A stretch of 64,000 nucleotides of DNA. It comes from JAHZMA01 sp965205905. GTDB lineage: Bacteria; Pseudomonadota; Alphaproteobacteria; JABAAW01; JAHZMA01. Where the stretch lies: the NCBI GenBank assembly GCA_965205905.1, contig CBDBHZ010000010.1, positions 62,001 through 126,000 of the forward strand. The letters run 5' to 3'. The notes under the pieces are model-generated. The model did no database searches. It saw only the letters and a list, made by a program, of their open reading frames with translations, and was not told where the DNA came from. The translations under genes were made by a program, and so were the position numbers. Of this stretch, positions 1 to 8,118 are shown piece after piece. Every line of letters begins with the position of its first letter. Position 1 is the first letter of the stretch.

Positions 1-144
1 CTAAATCCGGGCGATTGTTGCGCTGTGCCACCTAACTTCAAACATTCATTAGTGCCAAGCATGGCAGGCGAGGCATCGCTTTATCGCGTGCTTTCTAATG
101 ATGACCCCGCTGGTCCAACATGGATTCCAACAGGAAAATTTTAA
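1..144 (+). CDS. Cupin-domain protein, C-terminal fragment
   Basis: The window opens inside a reading frame (frame 1) that runs to a TAA at 142-144. The visible 47 residues include GDCCAVPPNFKH, which fits the second cupin motif (G-x5-P-x-x-x-x-H) with Asn in place of the usual second Gly. The tail after the motif is short, as is common in single-cupin proteins. It ends 12 bases before the RraA-like gene and is on the same strand, so it is probably the upstream member of the same operon. The rest of the protein lies outside the window and no substrate can be inferred. Confidence 0.6.
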   Translation, partial: LNPGDCCAVPPNFKHSLVPSMAGEASLYRVLSNDDPAGPTWIPTGKF

Positions 145-156
145 CGGAATGGAAAA

Positions 157-876
157 ATGAGCATCACAATAAGCAATGAATTGCTAACATTATTGCAACA
201 AACCGATACGCCAACCATCTGTAATTCGATTGAATTGGCGCAAGGCAAGCGCGGTTTTAATCAATTTACGCGGGGCAAAGTAGAAACCATGCTAGGTGTC
301 AGCAATAACAAAGCACCTTTAGCGATGGCGGGTTTTGCCCGCACCGCTAAAATTTCAGCCGAACAACCTGCCTTTGAGGCTGATGATATTATCAAACAGA
401 GGCGCATGGATTATTACCGCTATATGAGTGAGGGTGCGCGTCCTGCAATATGCGTGATTGAAGATATTGATGATGCGCCTGTTGGTGCGTTTTGGGGTGA
501 GGTGAATACCAATATCCATCGTGGGTTTGGCATTAGCGGCACTTTAACCAATGGCATGATGCGCGATATTGGCGTGTGCCCTGATGATTATCAGGTGATT
601 GCAGGCGGTATATCGGTATCGCATCGCTTTGTGCATGTGCGCGATATTGGCACAAAAATTACTGTTTTTGGCATGGCGGTGAATGAAGGCGATTTTATTC
701 ATGCCGACCATCATGGCGCTTGCATTATCCCTGTTGATATTTTACCCGATATTGACAAATGGATTGCTAAAATGCAAACTTTAGAAGCAATCATTATTGA
801 GCCTAGCAAGCAAGATAATTTTGACTTTACAAAATTCACCACCGCATGGGCGGAATATGAAAAACAAAGAGTATAG
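157..876 (+). CDS. RraA-like / HMG-CHA aldolase family protein
   Basis: 239 residues. The central block LTNGMMRDIG followed by VIAGGISVSH resembles the conserved core of the RraA / 4-hydroxy-4-methyl-2-oxoglutarate aldolase fold, where a D-G-x-x-R-D motif binds the divalent metal and the pyruvyl group. Here the first Asp is replaced by Asn (TNGMMRD) while the Arg-Asp pair is kept. HADHHGACIIP near residue 182 matches the family's usual HADxxGVxxIP block. Members are either RNase E regulators or class II pyruvate aldolases. The operon with a cupin, a MetE-like protein and a sugar kinase favours small-molecule metabolism over RNA regulation. A GGAATGG stretch just upstream of the ATG can serve as ribosome-binding site. 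The exact reaction is unknown. Confidence 0.75.
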   Translation: MSITISNELLTLLQQTDTPTICNSIELAQGKRGFNQFTRGKVETMLGVSNNKAPLAMAGFARTAKISAEQPAFEADDIIKQRRMDYYRYMSEGARPAICVIEDIDDAPVGAFWGEVNTNIHRGFGISGTLTNGMMRDIGVCPDDYQVIAGGISVSHRFVHVRDIGTKITVFGMAVNEGDFIHADHHGACIIPVDILPDIDKWIAKMQTLEAIIIEPSKQDNFDFTKFTTAWAEYEKQRV

Positions 877-885
877 GAGACAATA

Positions 886-2010
886 ATGACAAAAATTAAT
901 GTAACACATGTGGGCTCACTGCCCCGCACGCAAGAAACCGTAGATTTTATTTTTGCGCGCGAAAATCAAGAAAAATATGACCAAACTGCCTTTGATAATC
1001 AGATGAGCGAGGCAGTTGATAAAACAGTAGAACAGCAAATGCAAGCGGGCGTTGATATTGTATCAGATGGCGAGACGTCAAAAATATCTTATGCCACCTA
1101 TGTGAAAGACCGCTATACGGGTTTTGCTGGCGATAGTCCGCGTAACGCACCTGCCGATTTAAAAATGTTTCCTACATTTTTGCAACGGCTTGCTGATGAA
1201 GGTGGCACACCGCAATATGCCCGCCCCATGTGCGTAGGCGAAGTGAAATCCAAAGGACAAGATGAGTTGAATAAGGATATTCTTAATCTGAAAAATGCGA
1301 TGAGCAAGCATGGCGTCAAGCGCGGCTTTATGAATGCTGCAAGCCCCGGCGTTATCTCACTATTTTTGCAAAATGATTATTACCCCACCCGCGAAGCCTA
1401 TTTGCAGGCATTGGCGCAAGTGATGCGTGAAGAATATAAAACCATCACTGATGCAGGGCTTGATTTGCAATTAGACTGCCCCGATTTAGCCTTATCGCGC
1501 CATATGTTATTTAGCGATTTATCGGATGAGGAATTTATCAAAATTGCCGAATTGCATGTTGAAGCCTTGAATGATGCGTTGCGTGATGTGCCACAAGATA
1601 GGGTGCGCGTGCATATTTGTTGGGGTAATTATGAAGGGCCGCATTGCTGTGATATTGATATGGCAAAAATGTTGCCGACTTTATTGCGGACAAAATCATG
1701 CTATCTTTTATTTGAAACCTCTAATCCGCGCCATGCCCATGAATGGGAAGTGTTTAAGGATATGAAAGCATCAATTCCTGATGATAAAATATTAGTGCCG
1801 GGCGTGATTGATAGCACCACTAATTTTATTGAACATCCCAAATTGGTGGCGCAAAGATTGCAGAGATTTATCGATATTGTTGGTGCTGACCGCGTCTATG
1901 CGGGCTCAGATTGTGGCTTTGGCACATTTGCAGGTTATGGTGCGGTCGACCCATCCATAGCTTACGCAAAATTAGAGTCCCTTTCCAAAGGCGCGGCATT
2001 AATAAAATGA
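886..2010 (+). CDS. Cobalamin-independent methionine synthase C-domain family protein (MetE/UROD-like)
   Basis: 374 residues, the size of stand-alone MetE C-terminal-domain proteins rather than full MetE (about 750). The N-terminus THVGSLPR is the family signature. HICWGNYEGPH (around residue 242) gives the His-x-Cys pair and GSDCGFG near 340 gives the second Cys expected to bind the catalytic zinc. Family members move alkyl groups to thiols, for example methionine synthesis with a small methyl donor or epoxyalkane:coenzyme M transfer. The methyl donor and thiol acceptor here are not deducible. The gene begins 9 bases after the RraA-like gene and its TGA overlaps the ATG of the PfkB kinase (ATGA), so the three are translationally coupled. 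Confidence 0.8.
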   Translation: MTKINVTHVGSLPRTQETVDFIFARENQEKYDQTAFDNQMSEAVDKTVEQQMQAGVDIVSDGETSKISYATYVKDRYTGFAGDSPRNAPADLKMFPTFLQRLADEGGTPQYARPMCVGEVKSKGQDELNKDILNLKNAMSKHGVKRGFMNAASPGVISLFLQNDYYPTREAYLQALAQVMREEYKTITDAGLDLQLDCPDLALSRHMLFSDLSDEEFIKIAELHVEALNDALRDVPQDRVRVHICWGNYEGPHCCDIDMAKMLPTLLRTKSCYLLFETSNPRHAHEWEVFKDMKASIPDDKILVPGVIDSTTNFIEHPKLVAQRLQRFIDIVGADRVYAGSDCGFGTFAGYGAVDPSIAYAKLESLSKGAALIK

Positions 2011-2924
2011 TTCTATGTTGTGGTGAAGCCCTGATAGATATGGTGCAAGCGCAAGATGGTAGCTTTATGCCACATTGTGGCGGTGCGGTGTTTAATACCG
2101 CGATTGCGCTGGGCAGATTAGAAGCACCAGTTGGCATGTTAACGGGGCTTTCTGCTGATATGTTTGGCAAGCAATTACGCGGCGCATTGCAGGCAAGCAA
2201 TGTGAATCAAGATTATGTGGTAACAGCAGACCGCCCGACAACATTAGCCTTTGTGGAGCTGGTGGATGAGCAGGCGCGCTATCATTTTTTTGATGAAAAT
2301 TCGGCAGGGCGTATGCTTCAGCAGGTTGATATGCCTGCATTATCGAATAATATCAACGCACTTTATTTTAGCGGTATCAGTTTGGTTTTTGAACCTTGCG
2401 CCGATAGCTATCTGGCATTATTGCAAAAGCATCATCAGCAATATCTGATTATGCTAGACCCGAATATCCGCCCGAATTTTATTGCTGACGAAGTGCATTA
2501 TCGCAATCGGTTAGAAAAGTTTTTTGCGCTGGCTGATATTATCAAAACCTCGGATGAGGATTTGCATTGGTTGATAAAAGGTGAATTATCGCTTGAGGAA
2601 AAGGCGGGAAAACTATTAAATAAAGGCGCGAAGATAATTATTATTACGCGTGGCACAGAAGATACATTATGCTTATCGCATGAGGGCGATATAATTATGG
2701 AGCCAACATTGCCTGCCAAAGTTGTTGATACCATTGGCGCAGGCGATAGTTTTAATGCAGGCTTTTTGGCGAAATTATCAGAATTAGGAATGGTTGATAA
2801 AGCAAAAATTGCCAATATGAAGCCAGAAATATCGCAACAAGCATTGCAATATGCCACTAAAACCGCCGCTATCACCGTATCACGCGCTGGTGCAAATCCG
2901 CCAACACGCGCCGAAGTCGGGTAA
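2007..2924 (+). CDS. PfkB-family carbohydrate kinase, probable fructokinase
   Basis: 305 residues from the ATG at 2007, chosen because it overlaps the upstream stop as ATGA and begins with the expected MILCCGEALIDM. The frame is open further upstream but that part reads through the previous gene. PfkB features are the N-terminal GEALIDM, a GG-rich substrate region, DPNIRPN near residue 153 and the C-terminal DTIGAGDSFNAGF block near 240, which carries the catalytic Asp and the anion hole. The gene lies end to end with a polyol ABC/dehydrogenase operon on the opposite strand. Mannitol or sorbitol oxidation gives fructose, so ATP-dependent phosphorylation to fructose-6-phosphate is the likely reaction, which would feed Pgi and the Entner-Doudoroff genes in this window. 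Confidence 0.85.
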   Translation: MILCCGEALIDMVQAQDGSFMPHCGGAVFNTAIALGRLEAPVGMLTGLSADMFGKQLRGALQASNVNQDYVVTADRPTTLAFVELVDEQARYHFFDENSAGRMLQQVDMPALSNNINALYFSGISLVFEPCADSYLALLQKHHQQYLIMLDPNIRPNFIADEVHYRNRLEKFFALADIIKTSDEDLHWLIKGELSLEEKAGKLLNKGAKIIIITRGTEDTLCLSHEGDIIMEPTLPAKVVDTIGAGDSFNAGFLAKLSELGMVDKAKIANMKPEISQQALQYATKTAAITVSRAGANPPTRAEVG

Positions 2925-2926
2925 CC

Positions 2927-3970
2927 TTACGCTTTTATGCGTTGTTCTGTTTGCTTATCAAAGAAATGCAGATATTTTTTATCAACGGTGAAAGACATCA
3001 AATCATTGATATTTTCATGTGCCATATCGGGTATTTTTACCGAAAATTCAGCGCCACTATCGGTGATAAGATGCAATAAACCATATTCGCCTAAATCTTC
3101 TATCACATCTATTTTTGCAGTTAGCAAGCTTTGCGCTTTGGTGCAGATTTTCAGATGTTCGGGTCTAATACCCACTAATATATCAGCACCAATATCCTTG
3201 CCCGCCAATGTTTTTAATTTGGCGTCATTAACATCAGCATTTGTAAGAAAGTTCATTTTCGGGCTACCAATAAAGGAAGCCACAAATAGATTATTTGGCT
3301 GTTCGTAAAGCTCAATCGGTTTGCCAACTTGCTCAATATTGCCATCACGCAACACCACAATTTTATCAGCCAGTGTCATCGCTTCCACTTGGTCATGGGT
3401 TACATAAATCATGGTTGTGCCTAAACGCTTATGCAAACGGGCAATTTCTAGCCGCGTTTTCACCCGCAAACTGGCATCAAGGTTGGAAAGCGGTTCATCA
3501 AATAAAAACACTTCTGGCTCTCTCACAATCGCTCTGCCAATCGCCACCCTTTGCCGCTGTCCGCCCGATAATGCGCGTGGCAACCTATCAAGGTAAGCAG
3601 TGATATGCAAGGTCTCAGCAACATTTTTGATTTTTTCATCAATTTCTGCTTTTGGCATTTTTGCTTGTTTCAGGCTAAATGCCATATTGGCATAGACATT
3701 AAGATGTGGATAAAGCGCGTAGGTTTGGAACACCATCGCAACCCCTCTTTTGGATGCCCTCACATCATTAACAATAGTGTCGCTGATAGATATTGTGCCA
3801 TCAGAAATATCCTCAAGCCCTGCAATCATTCGTAAAATTGTTGATTTGCCACAACCCGAAGGCCCTACCAAAACCACAAATTCACCATCATCAATTTGTA
3901 GATTTACGCCATGAATCACCGACGTTTCCTCGAATGATTTCACTAAATTATTGATTGTTACACTGGCCAT
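2927..3970 (-). CDS. Sugar/polyol ABC transporter ATP-binding protein (MalK/UgpC type)
   Basis: 347 residues, a typical length for MalK-type ATPases. Walker A is GPSGCGKST near residue 37, the signature motif is LSGGQRQR near 134, Walker B is VFLFDEPLSNLDA near 154, and the switch His sits in YVTHDQVEAMTLADK. The C-terminal third is the OB-fold regulatory domain of this subfamily (GIRPEHLKIC near 266). It is the last gene of the minus-strand polyol operon and its ATG overlaps the 3' end of the polyol dehydrogenase gene by 13 bases. It should energise the MtlE/F/G-like importer encoded upstream. Confidence 0.92.
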   Translation of the reverse strand: MASVTINNLVKSFEETSVIHGVNLQIDDGEFVVLVGPSGCGKSTILRMIAGLEDISDGTISISDTIVNDVRASKRGVAMVFQTYALYPHLNVYANMAFSLKQAKMPKAEIDEKIKNVAETLHITAYLDRLPRALSGGQRQRVAIGRAIVREPEVFLFDEPLSNLDASLRVKTRLEIARLHKRLGTTMIYVTHDQVEAMTLADKIVVLRDGNIEQVGKPIELYEQPNNLFVASFIGSPKMNFLTNADVNDAKLKTLAGKDIGADILVGIRPEHLKICTKAQSLLTAKIDVIEDLGEYGLLHLITDSGAEFSVKIPDMAHENINDLMSFTVDKKYLHFFDKQTEQRIKA

Positions 3971-5376
3971 TGTTTCTCCATTTTATTAATTGCATTAATA
4001 ACTCCTGTGCTAAAGTCAGGATATTTTGTTGGAATATCTTCCCATAATTGCTCAAAATTAGCAAAAGCTTGTGCCTCGCCATCTGCCAATAATGGCGCGA
4101 GAATATCCCAATGAGGCTCGTGATAGGCAACCGATATTTTCTGACACGCAACATGGCGCGCAAATATATAAAAGCTGGCAATCACATCATAGCCATATTT
4201 TGGCACAATCCCCAATGCCAAACAGCTGGCGATGGTGGGCTTGATAAAAATACTCAGCTTGGTAAAGCCATCTGTGCAAATGCGCTCCAAAGAATCTGCA
4301 ATCGCCGCATTCAAAAATCTTTGCGTTACCAACTCTTTATATGCCGCTTTATCAAAAGGCATATCGATGGTGATGCTGGGCAATACTTCTTCATTTTCCC
4401 AACCTTCAAAATGTTCTTTTAAGGCGGGGTGGCGCAACGCTTCATCAAATGTTTTTAACCCCGATAATACTCCCAAATAAGCAACTGCACTATGCCCACC
4501 ATTTAAGATGCGGATTTTTGCTTCTTCATACGGATAAATATTATCAACAATCTGCACTCCCACTTGATTTAAGTCTGGCATTTTTGACTCAAAATTATTT
4601 TCAATCACCCATTGGCTAAAAATTTCAGCATGAATCGGGTAGTAATTTTTATCGGATAGATTCTGTTTCACTTCTTCTACAAGTTTGCCATTGGTTTTTG
4701 GCGTTATTCTATCAACCATCGAGCTTGGAAAGCTGACATTATCCATCACCCATTGCTCCAAATCATCTTTGCCTGCTAATGTTAGAAATGCCAAAAAATT
4801 ACGGCGCAACATACCGCCATTATCGCGGATATTATCGCAACATAATATCGATAACGGCAATTTATTAGTTCGCATTCTATTCGCAAGCGCATTGGCAAGA
4901 AAACCATAAATTGTCTCTGGCTTATCCGTTTTAATATCACTAGAAATAATCGGATGGTTGCTATCAAGATTGCCAGATTCATCGGTATAATAGCCGCTTT
5001 CGGTTACCGTTATGGTTGCCAGATGCACGCTATTTAACGCCAGTAAATTTTCTGCTTCTGATTGTTGCGATACCCAATCCAAATATTTGATATGCGAACG
5101 CACCATGCGGTAATTGATGCCTGCATCAGGCGCGATGGTTTTTAACAAATAGCCATCAGCATCATTATCATCGCGAATTTGTGTGAAGGCGGCACTATCA
5201 TTTGCACTTAAATTAACCGCCGCAATTCCCCAATTTAAGTCGCCCGTTTTTTGCATATAATCATCAAAATAGACTGCCTGATGGGCGCGATGAAACGCAC
5301 CATAACCCAGATGCACCACGCCAATGGTGCAAGCAGATTTATCGTAATCTGTTTGGTATAAATCAATTTGGCTCAT
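3958..5376 (-). CDS. Mannitol/sorbitol-type polyol 2-dehydrogenase (long-chain dehydrogenase family)
   Basis: 472 residues, near the 480-495 of mannitol 2-dehydrogenases and fructuronate reductases. The N-terminal nucleotide-binding region has GVVHLGYGAFHRAHQAVY and the domain junction has TVTESGYY. The C-terminal catalytic block KIRILNGGHSAVAYLG near residue 294 corresponds to the family's K-x-R-x-L-N-x-x-H signature, whose Lys is catalytic. The enzyme should oxidise a hexitol (D-mannitol, sorbitol or D-arabinitol are all known in the family) to a ketose with NAD+. The gene overlaps the AraC gene upstream (ATGA) and the ATPase gene downstream. This matches the MtlEFGKD / SmoEFGK organisation known from Pseudomonas and Rhodobacter. 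The substrate is inferred from family and context. Confidence 0.88.
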   Translation of the reverse strand: MSQIDLYQTDYDKSACTIGVVHLGYGAFHRAHQAVYFDDYMQKTGDLNWGIAAVNLSANDSAAFTQIRDDNDADGYLLKTIAPDAGINYRMVRSHIKYLDWVSQQSEAENLLALNSVHLATITVTESGYYTDESGNLDSNHPIISSDIKTDKPETIYGFLANALANRMRTNKLPLSILCCDNIRDNGGMLRRNFLAFLTLAGKDDLEQWVMDNVSFPSSMVDRITPKTNGKLVEEVKQNLSDKNYYPIHAEIFSQWVIENNFESKMPDLNQVGVQIVDNIYPYEEAKIRILNGGHSAVAYLGVLSGLKTFDEALRHPALKEHFEGWENEEVLPSITIDMPFDKAAYKELVTQRFLNAAIADSLERICTDGFTKLSIFIKPTIASCLALGIVPKYGYDVIASFYIFARHVACQKISVAYHEPHWDILAPLLADGEAQAFANFEQLWEDIPTKYPDFSTGVINAINKMEKQWPV

Positions 5377-6272
5377 GATATATGTTCTTCTTTTTTATTT
5401 TCGCCTAATTCATGGCGTGCCAAATCACGATATGTGGTGGGGGTCATTTTTTTGATTTTGATAAAATGCCTGTTAAAATTAGCCAGATTTTGGAAACCAA
5501 CATCATAGCAAATTGTTGAAATTTGCTTGTCACTCAGATAAAGAAGTGAACATGCCTCGCCTATTCGGATGCGATTCACAAACTCAACAAATTTTTTGCC
5601 CGTTACTTTTTGAAAATTACGCGCGAACGAAGCCGTGCTCATCCCCGTCATATCAGCGGCGTGGGTAAGCGAAAGGTCATCAGCAAAATTTTTAGAAATA
5701 TAGTCAATAATATTGGCAATCCGCATATATTTGCTGCCATCTTCAGGGTAAGAAATCATGCTGGTGGATAATATTTTTTTATCCTTATGGTCATGGACGC
5801 TCATTAAGAAACTTAAAAACGCAAACACCCTTTTCGTGCCATGAGTATCGCGCACACGTTCCAAATAATCACGCGCCAATTTTGAATCATAACCGATAAA
5901 TTCAATGCCAGAACGCGCCATATTAAGAGTTGTGCGAATTTCTTGAAATTCTGGAAAGGCTTGCAAAAAATGATTGATATTTTGAAACTTAAATTGTAAT
6001 AGCATATCGCGAAGCGAGATTGTTTGGTGATAGCTTTTATCAGTAATCCAATTATGCGGCACATTAGGACCCGTTAGAAATAAAGACCCTGCCTGAAACT
6101 CACCGATATAATCGCCAATAAAGCACCGCCCATGACTATCGGTAATCAGGTGCAATTCAAATTCTTCATGGGCATGCCAACGGCACAAATCCGATGGCCA
6201 ACCATGCTCTAAATAACGAATTGTATCGCTAGAATTGACAACATATTCTATTTCGGGCGAAATCAACGACAT
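5373..6272 (-). CDS. AraC-family transcriptional regulator of the polyol operon
   Basis: 299 residues from the ATG at 6272, which overlaps the permease stop as TGATG. The frame is open for 37 more codons, but those lie inside the permease gene. The N-terminal part (CRWHAHEEFELHLI, near residues 20-35) is a cupin-like sensor. The C-terminal 100 residues carry two AraC helix-turn-helix units, the first around SLTHAADMTGMSTASFARNF and the second around ISTICYDVGFQNLANFNRHF, ending PTTYR. Embedding the regulator inside its own target operon implies autoregulation. It is probably a polyol-responsive activator acting on the promoter upstream of the binding-protein gene, comparable in role to MtlR of Pseudomonas fluorescens. 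Confidence 0.87.
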   Translation of the reverse strand: MSLISPEIEYVVNSSDTIRYLEHGWPSDLCRWHAHEEFELHLITDSHGRCFIGDYIGEFQAGSLFLTGPNVPHNWITDKSYHQTISLRDMLLQFKFQNINHFLQAFPEFQEIRTTLNMARSGIEFIGYDSKLARDYLERVRDTHGTKRVFAFLSFLMSVHDHKDKKILSTSMISYPEDGSKYMRIANIIDYISKNFADDLSLTHAADMTGMSTASFARNFQKVTGKKFVEFVNRIRIGEACSLLYLSDKQISTICYDVGFQNLANFNRHFIKIKKMTPTTYRDLARHELGENKKEEHIS

Positions 6273-7105
6273 CACTTCACCGCCCCGAATGTTAAGCCTT
6301 GCACCAACTGTTTCTGGCTGAACCAGCCAAACACAATGATTGGCGCACATGCCAATGTTGAAACGGCTGAAAGTTTTGCCCAAAACAAGCCTTCGGGGCT
6401 AGAAAAACTGGCAACCAATGCCACCAATGTTCCCGCATCAGCGGCGGTGAGATTGATTGACCAAAATGCTTCATTCCATAATAACACGATAGATAATAAC
6501 GCGGTAGAGGCAATGCCGCCCCATGCCAACGGCATCACGATTGTGGTGATTTCCGAAAATGTGGTAGCGCCATCTATTCTGGCGGCTTCTAAAATTTCCT
6601 TTGGAATATCCTTAAAAAAGGTGAACAGCAACATCATAATAATCGGCAAATTAATCAGTGCAAAAATCACAATCAGCGCGATTTGCGTATCTAGTAAGCC
6701 TAATTTTTGGCAAATCAGATAGATGGGCATCAACACCCCGACTGCGGGCAACATTTTGGTAGAGAGCATCCACAGCAAAATATCTTTGCTATATTTACCG
6801 GGCGCGAATGCCATCGCATAGGCACAAGGAATCGCAATCACCATTGCCAATAATGTGCCACCAAAACTGGTAATCACCGAATTAAACGCATAATCAAGAT
6901 AGTTGGTGCGTTCCTGAATCAGAAAGAAATTATCTAATGTTGGCTTAAAAAACAATAAGGGCGTTTCAGAAATCGCCTGCAATTCTGTTTTGAAACTGGT
7001 TAAAAACAGCCAAAAAATCGGGAAGAAAAACAAAATCGCAACCAGCCATGATGCGGTAATCGTTGCAATTCTTTGCCATTGTTTTATTTTTTTATCGCTT
7101 AACAT
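6272..7105 (-). CDS. Polyol ABC transporter permease, MalG/MtlG type
   Basis: 277 residues with about six hydrophobic segments. The first is IATITASWLVAILFFFPIFW near residues 13-32. The cytoplasmic EAA loop is recognisable as EAARIDGATTFSEI near residue 177, the contact site for the ATPase. The MalG-type C-terminus ends QGLTFGAVK. It pairs with the MtlF-like permease just upstream, with a 12-base gap. The ribosome-binding site is a purine-rich GAGAGAAA. It forms half of the membrane channel of the importer. Confidence 0.9.
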   Translation of the reverse strand: MLSDKKIKQWQRIATITASWLVAILFFFPIFWLFLTSFKTELQAISETPLLFFKPTLDNFFLIQERTNYLDYAFNSVITSFGGTLLAMVIAIPCAYAMAFAPGKYSKDILLWMLSTKMLPAVGVLMPIYLICQKLGLLDTQIALIVIFALINLPIIMMLLFTFFKDIPKEILEAARIDGATTFSEITTIVMPLAWGGIASTALLSIVLLWNEAFWSINLTAADAGTLVALVASFSSPEGLFWAKLSAVSTLACAPIIVFGWFSQKQLVQGLTFGAVK

Positions 7106-7117
7106 ATCATTTTCTCT

Positions 7118-7978
7118 CTATACCACTAAATTTTTACCGATGATTTTAATCAAGAAAAACGCCACAATATTGGCTAAAATAACCGCGAACACCCCGCCTG
7201 CCGATGCCACACCAATATCAAAACCTTGCAAGGCTTGGTTAAATATCAAAAAAGTGAGATTGGTGGATTGCGTGCCCGGTCCGCCCGCAGTGGTCACAAA
7301 AATCTCTGCAAAAATAGAGAGGTGAAAAATCATCTGAATCAATATAATAATTGCAATCGGACGGGCAAGATGCGGCAATGTTAAATAACGTAATTGCGCC
7401 CAAAAGCCGATACCATCTAATGTGGCAGCTTCTTTTTGTTCCTTATCTTCGCTTTGCAAGGCGGTGATGAGAATCAATATCGCAAATGGCGTCCATTGCC
7501 ACGATACCATAATAATGATGGATAATAACGGATATTGCGTCAACCAATCCACAGGTGTTGCGCCGAATAGATTGGCGATAAAGGCAAATACGCCATAAAT
7601 CGGGTTCATCAGCATGTTTTTCCATAGTAACGCATTGACTGTTGGCATGATGAAGAAGGGCGATATCAGCATGATTCTAACAATGCCCCGCCCAAAAAAC
7701 GGACGATTAACCAATAAGGCAATCGCCAAACCTAATGTAACTGATATAAATAAAATAGACCCGACCAATAATAAGCTATTCCATAAAGAGGTGAAAAATG
7801 CAGGGTCGGTATAGAAAAATTCGTAATTTGAAAGCCCAATAAATCCAGTGCGTTCTGGATAAAGCAAATGAAACCGAATAGTGGAAAAATAAATCGTTGT
7901 GCTTAATGGCACAATCATCCATATCAGCAATAGAATAATGCTTGGTGCTTGTAATATGTTGGCTAGTCTTCTATTCAT
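7118..7978 (-). CDS. Polyol ABC transporter permease, MalF/MtlF type
   Basis: 286 residues with six predicted membrane spans, starting at IILLLIWMIVPLSTTIYFS near residue 14. The EAA motif is EAATLDGIGFWAQLRYLTLP near residue 185. The conserved periplasmic-side TTAGGPGTQSTNL block near 228 is typical of this permease class. It is separated from the upstream binding-protein gene by 140 bases holding a terminator-like hairpin, so it is expected to be expressed below the binding protein. It forms the second half of the channel. Confidence 0.9.
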   Translation of the reverse strand: MNRRLANILQAPSIILLLIWMIVPLSTTIYFSTIRFHLLYPERTGFIGLSNYEFFYTDPAFFTSLWNSLLLVGSILFISVTLGLAIALLVNRPFFGRGIVRIMLISPFFIMPTVNALLWKNMLMNPIYGVFAFIANLFGATPVDWLTQYPLLSIIIMVSWQWTPFAILILITALQSEDKEQKEAATLDGIGFWAQLRYLTLPHLARPIAIIILIQMIFHLSIFAEIFVTTAGGPGTQSTNLTFLIFNQALQGFDIGVASAGGVFAVILANIVAFFLIKIIGKNLVV

Positions 7979-8053
7979 GGTTACGCCTCACAATGATGAT
8001 GATAACCTAAAAAATGATGTTTTTCACTCATAATATTTTCTCCCCTATATGCT

Positions 8054-8096
8054 GATAAAAAGAAAGGCAGCCACAATAAATATTATGACTACCTTT
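8054..8096 (-). terminator. Intercistronic attenuator/terminator between binding-protein and permease genes
   Basis: Read on the minus strand, an 11-base-pair hairpin (AAAGGTAGTCA pairing with TGGCTGCCTTT, two G-U pairs) is followed by CTTTTTATC. The G-U pairs only work on the minus strand, which fixes the orientation. It sits 23 bases after the binding-protein stop and would let part of the transcripts end there, raising the binding-protein to permease ratio. Confidence 0.7.
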
Positions 8097-8118
8097 TCAT
8101 TTTATAACAACAACAATT

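Noticed and set aside
1911..2006. Longer start for the PfkB kinase
   Set aside because: The extension reads through the end of the upstream gene; the ATGA overlap at 2007 and the family N-terminus fix the start.
6273..6383. Longer start for the AraC regulator
   Set aside because: It would lie inside the permease gene, and the TGATG overlap at 6272 is the natural start.
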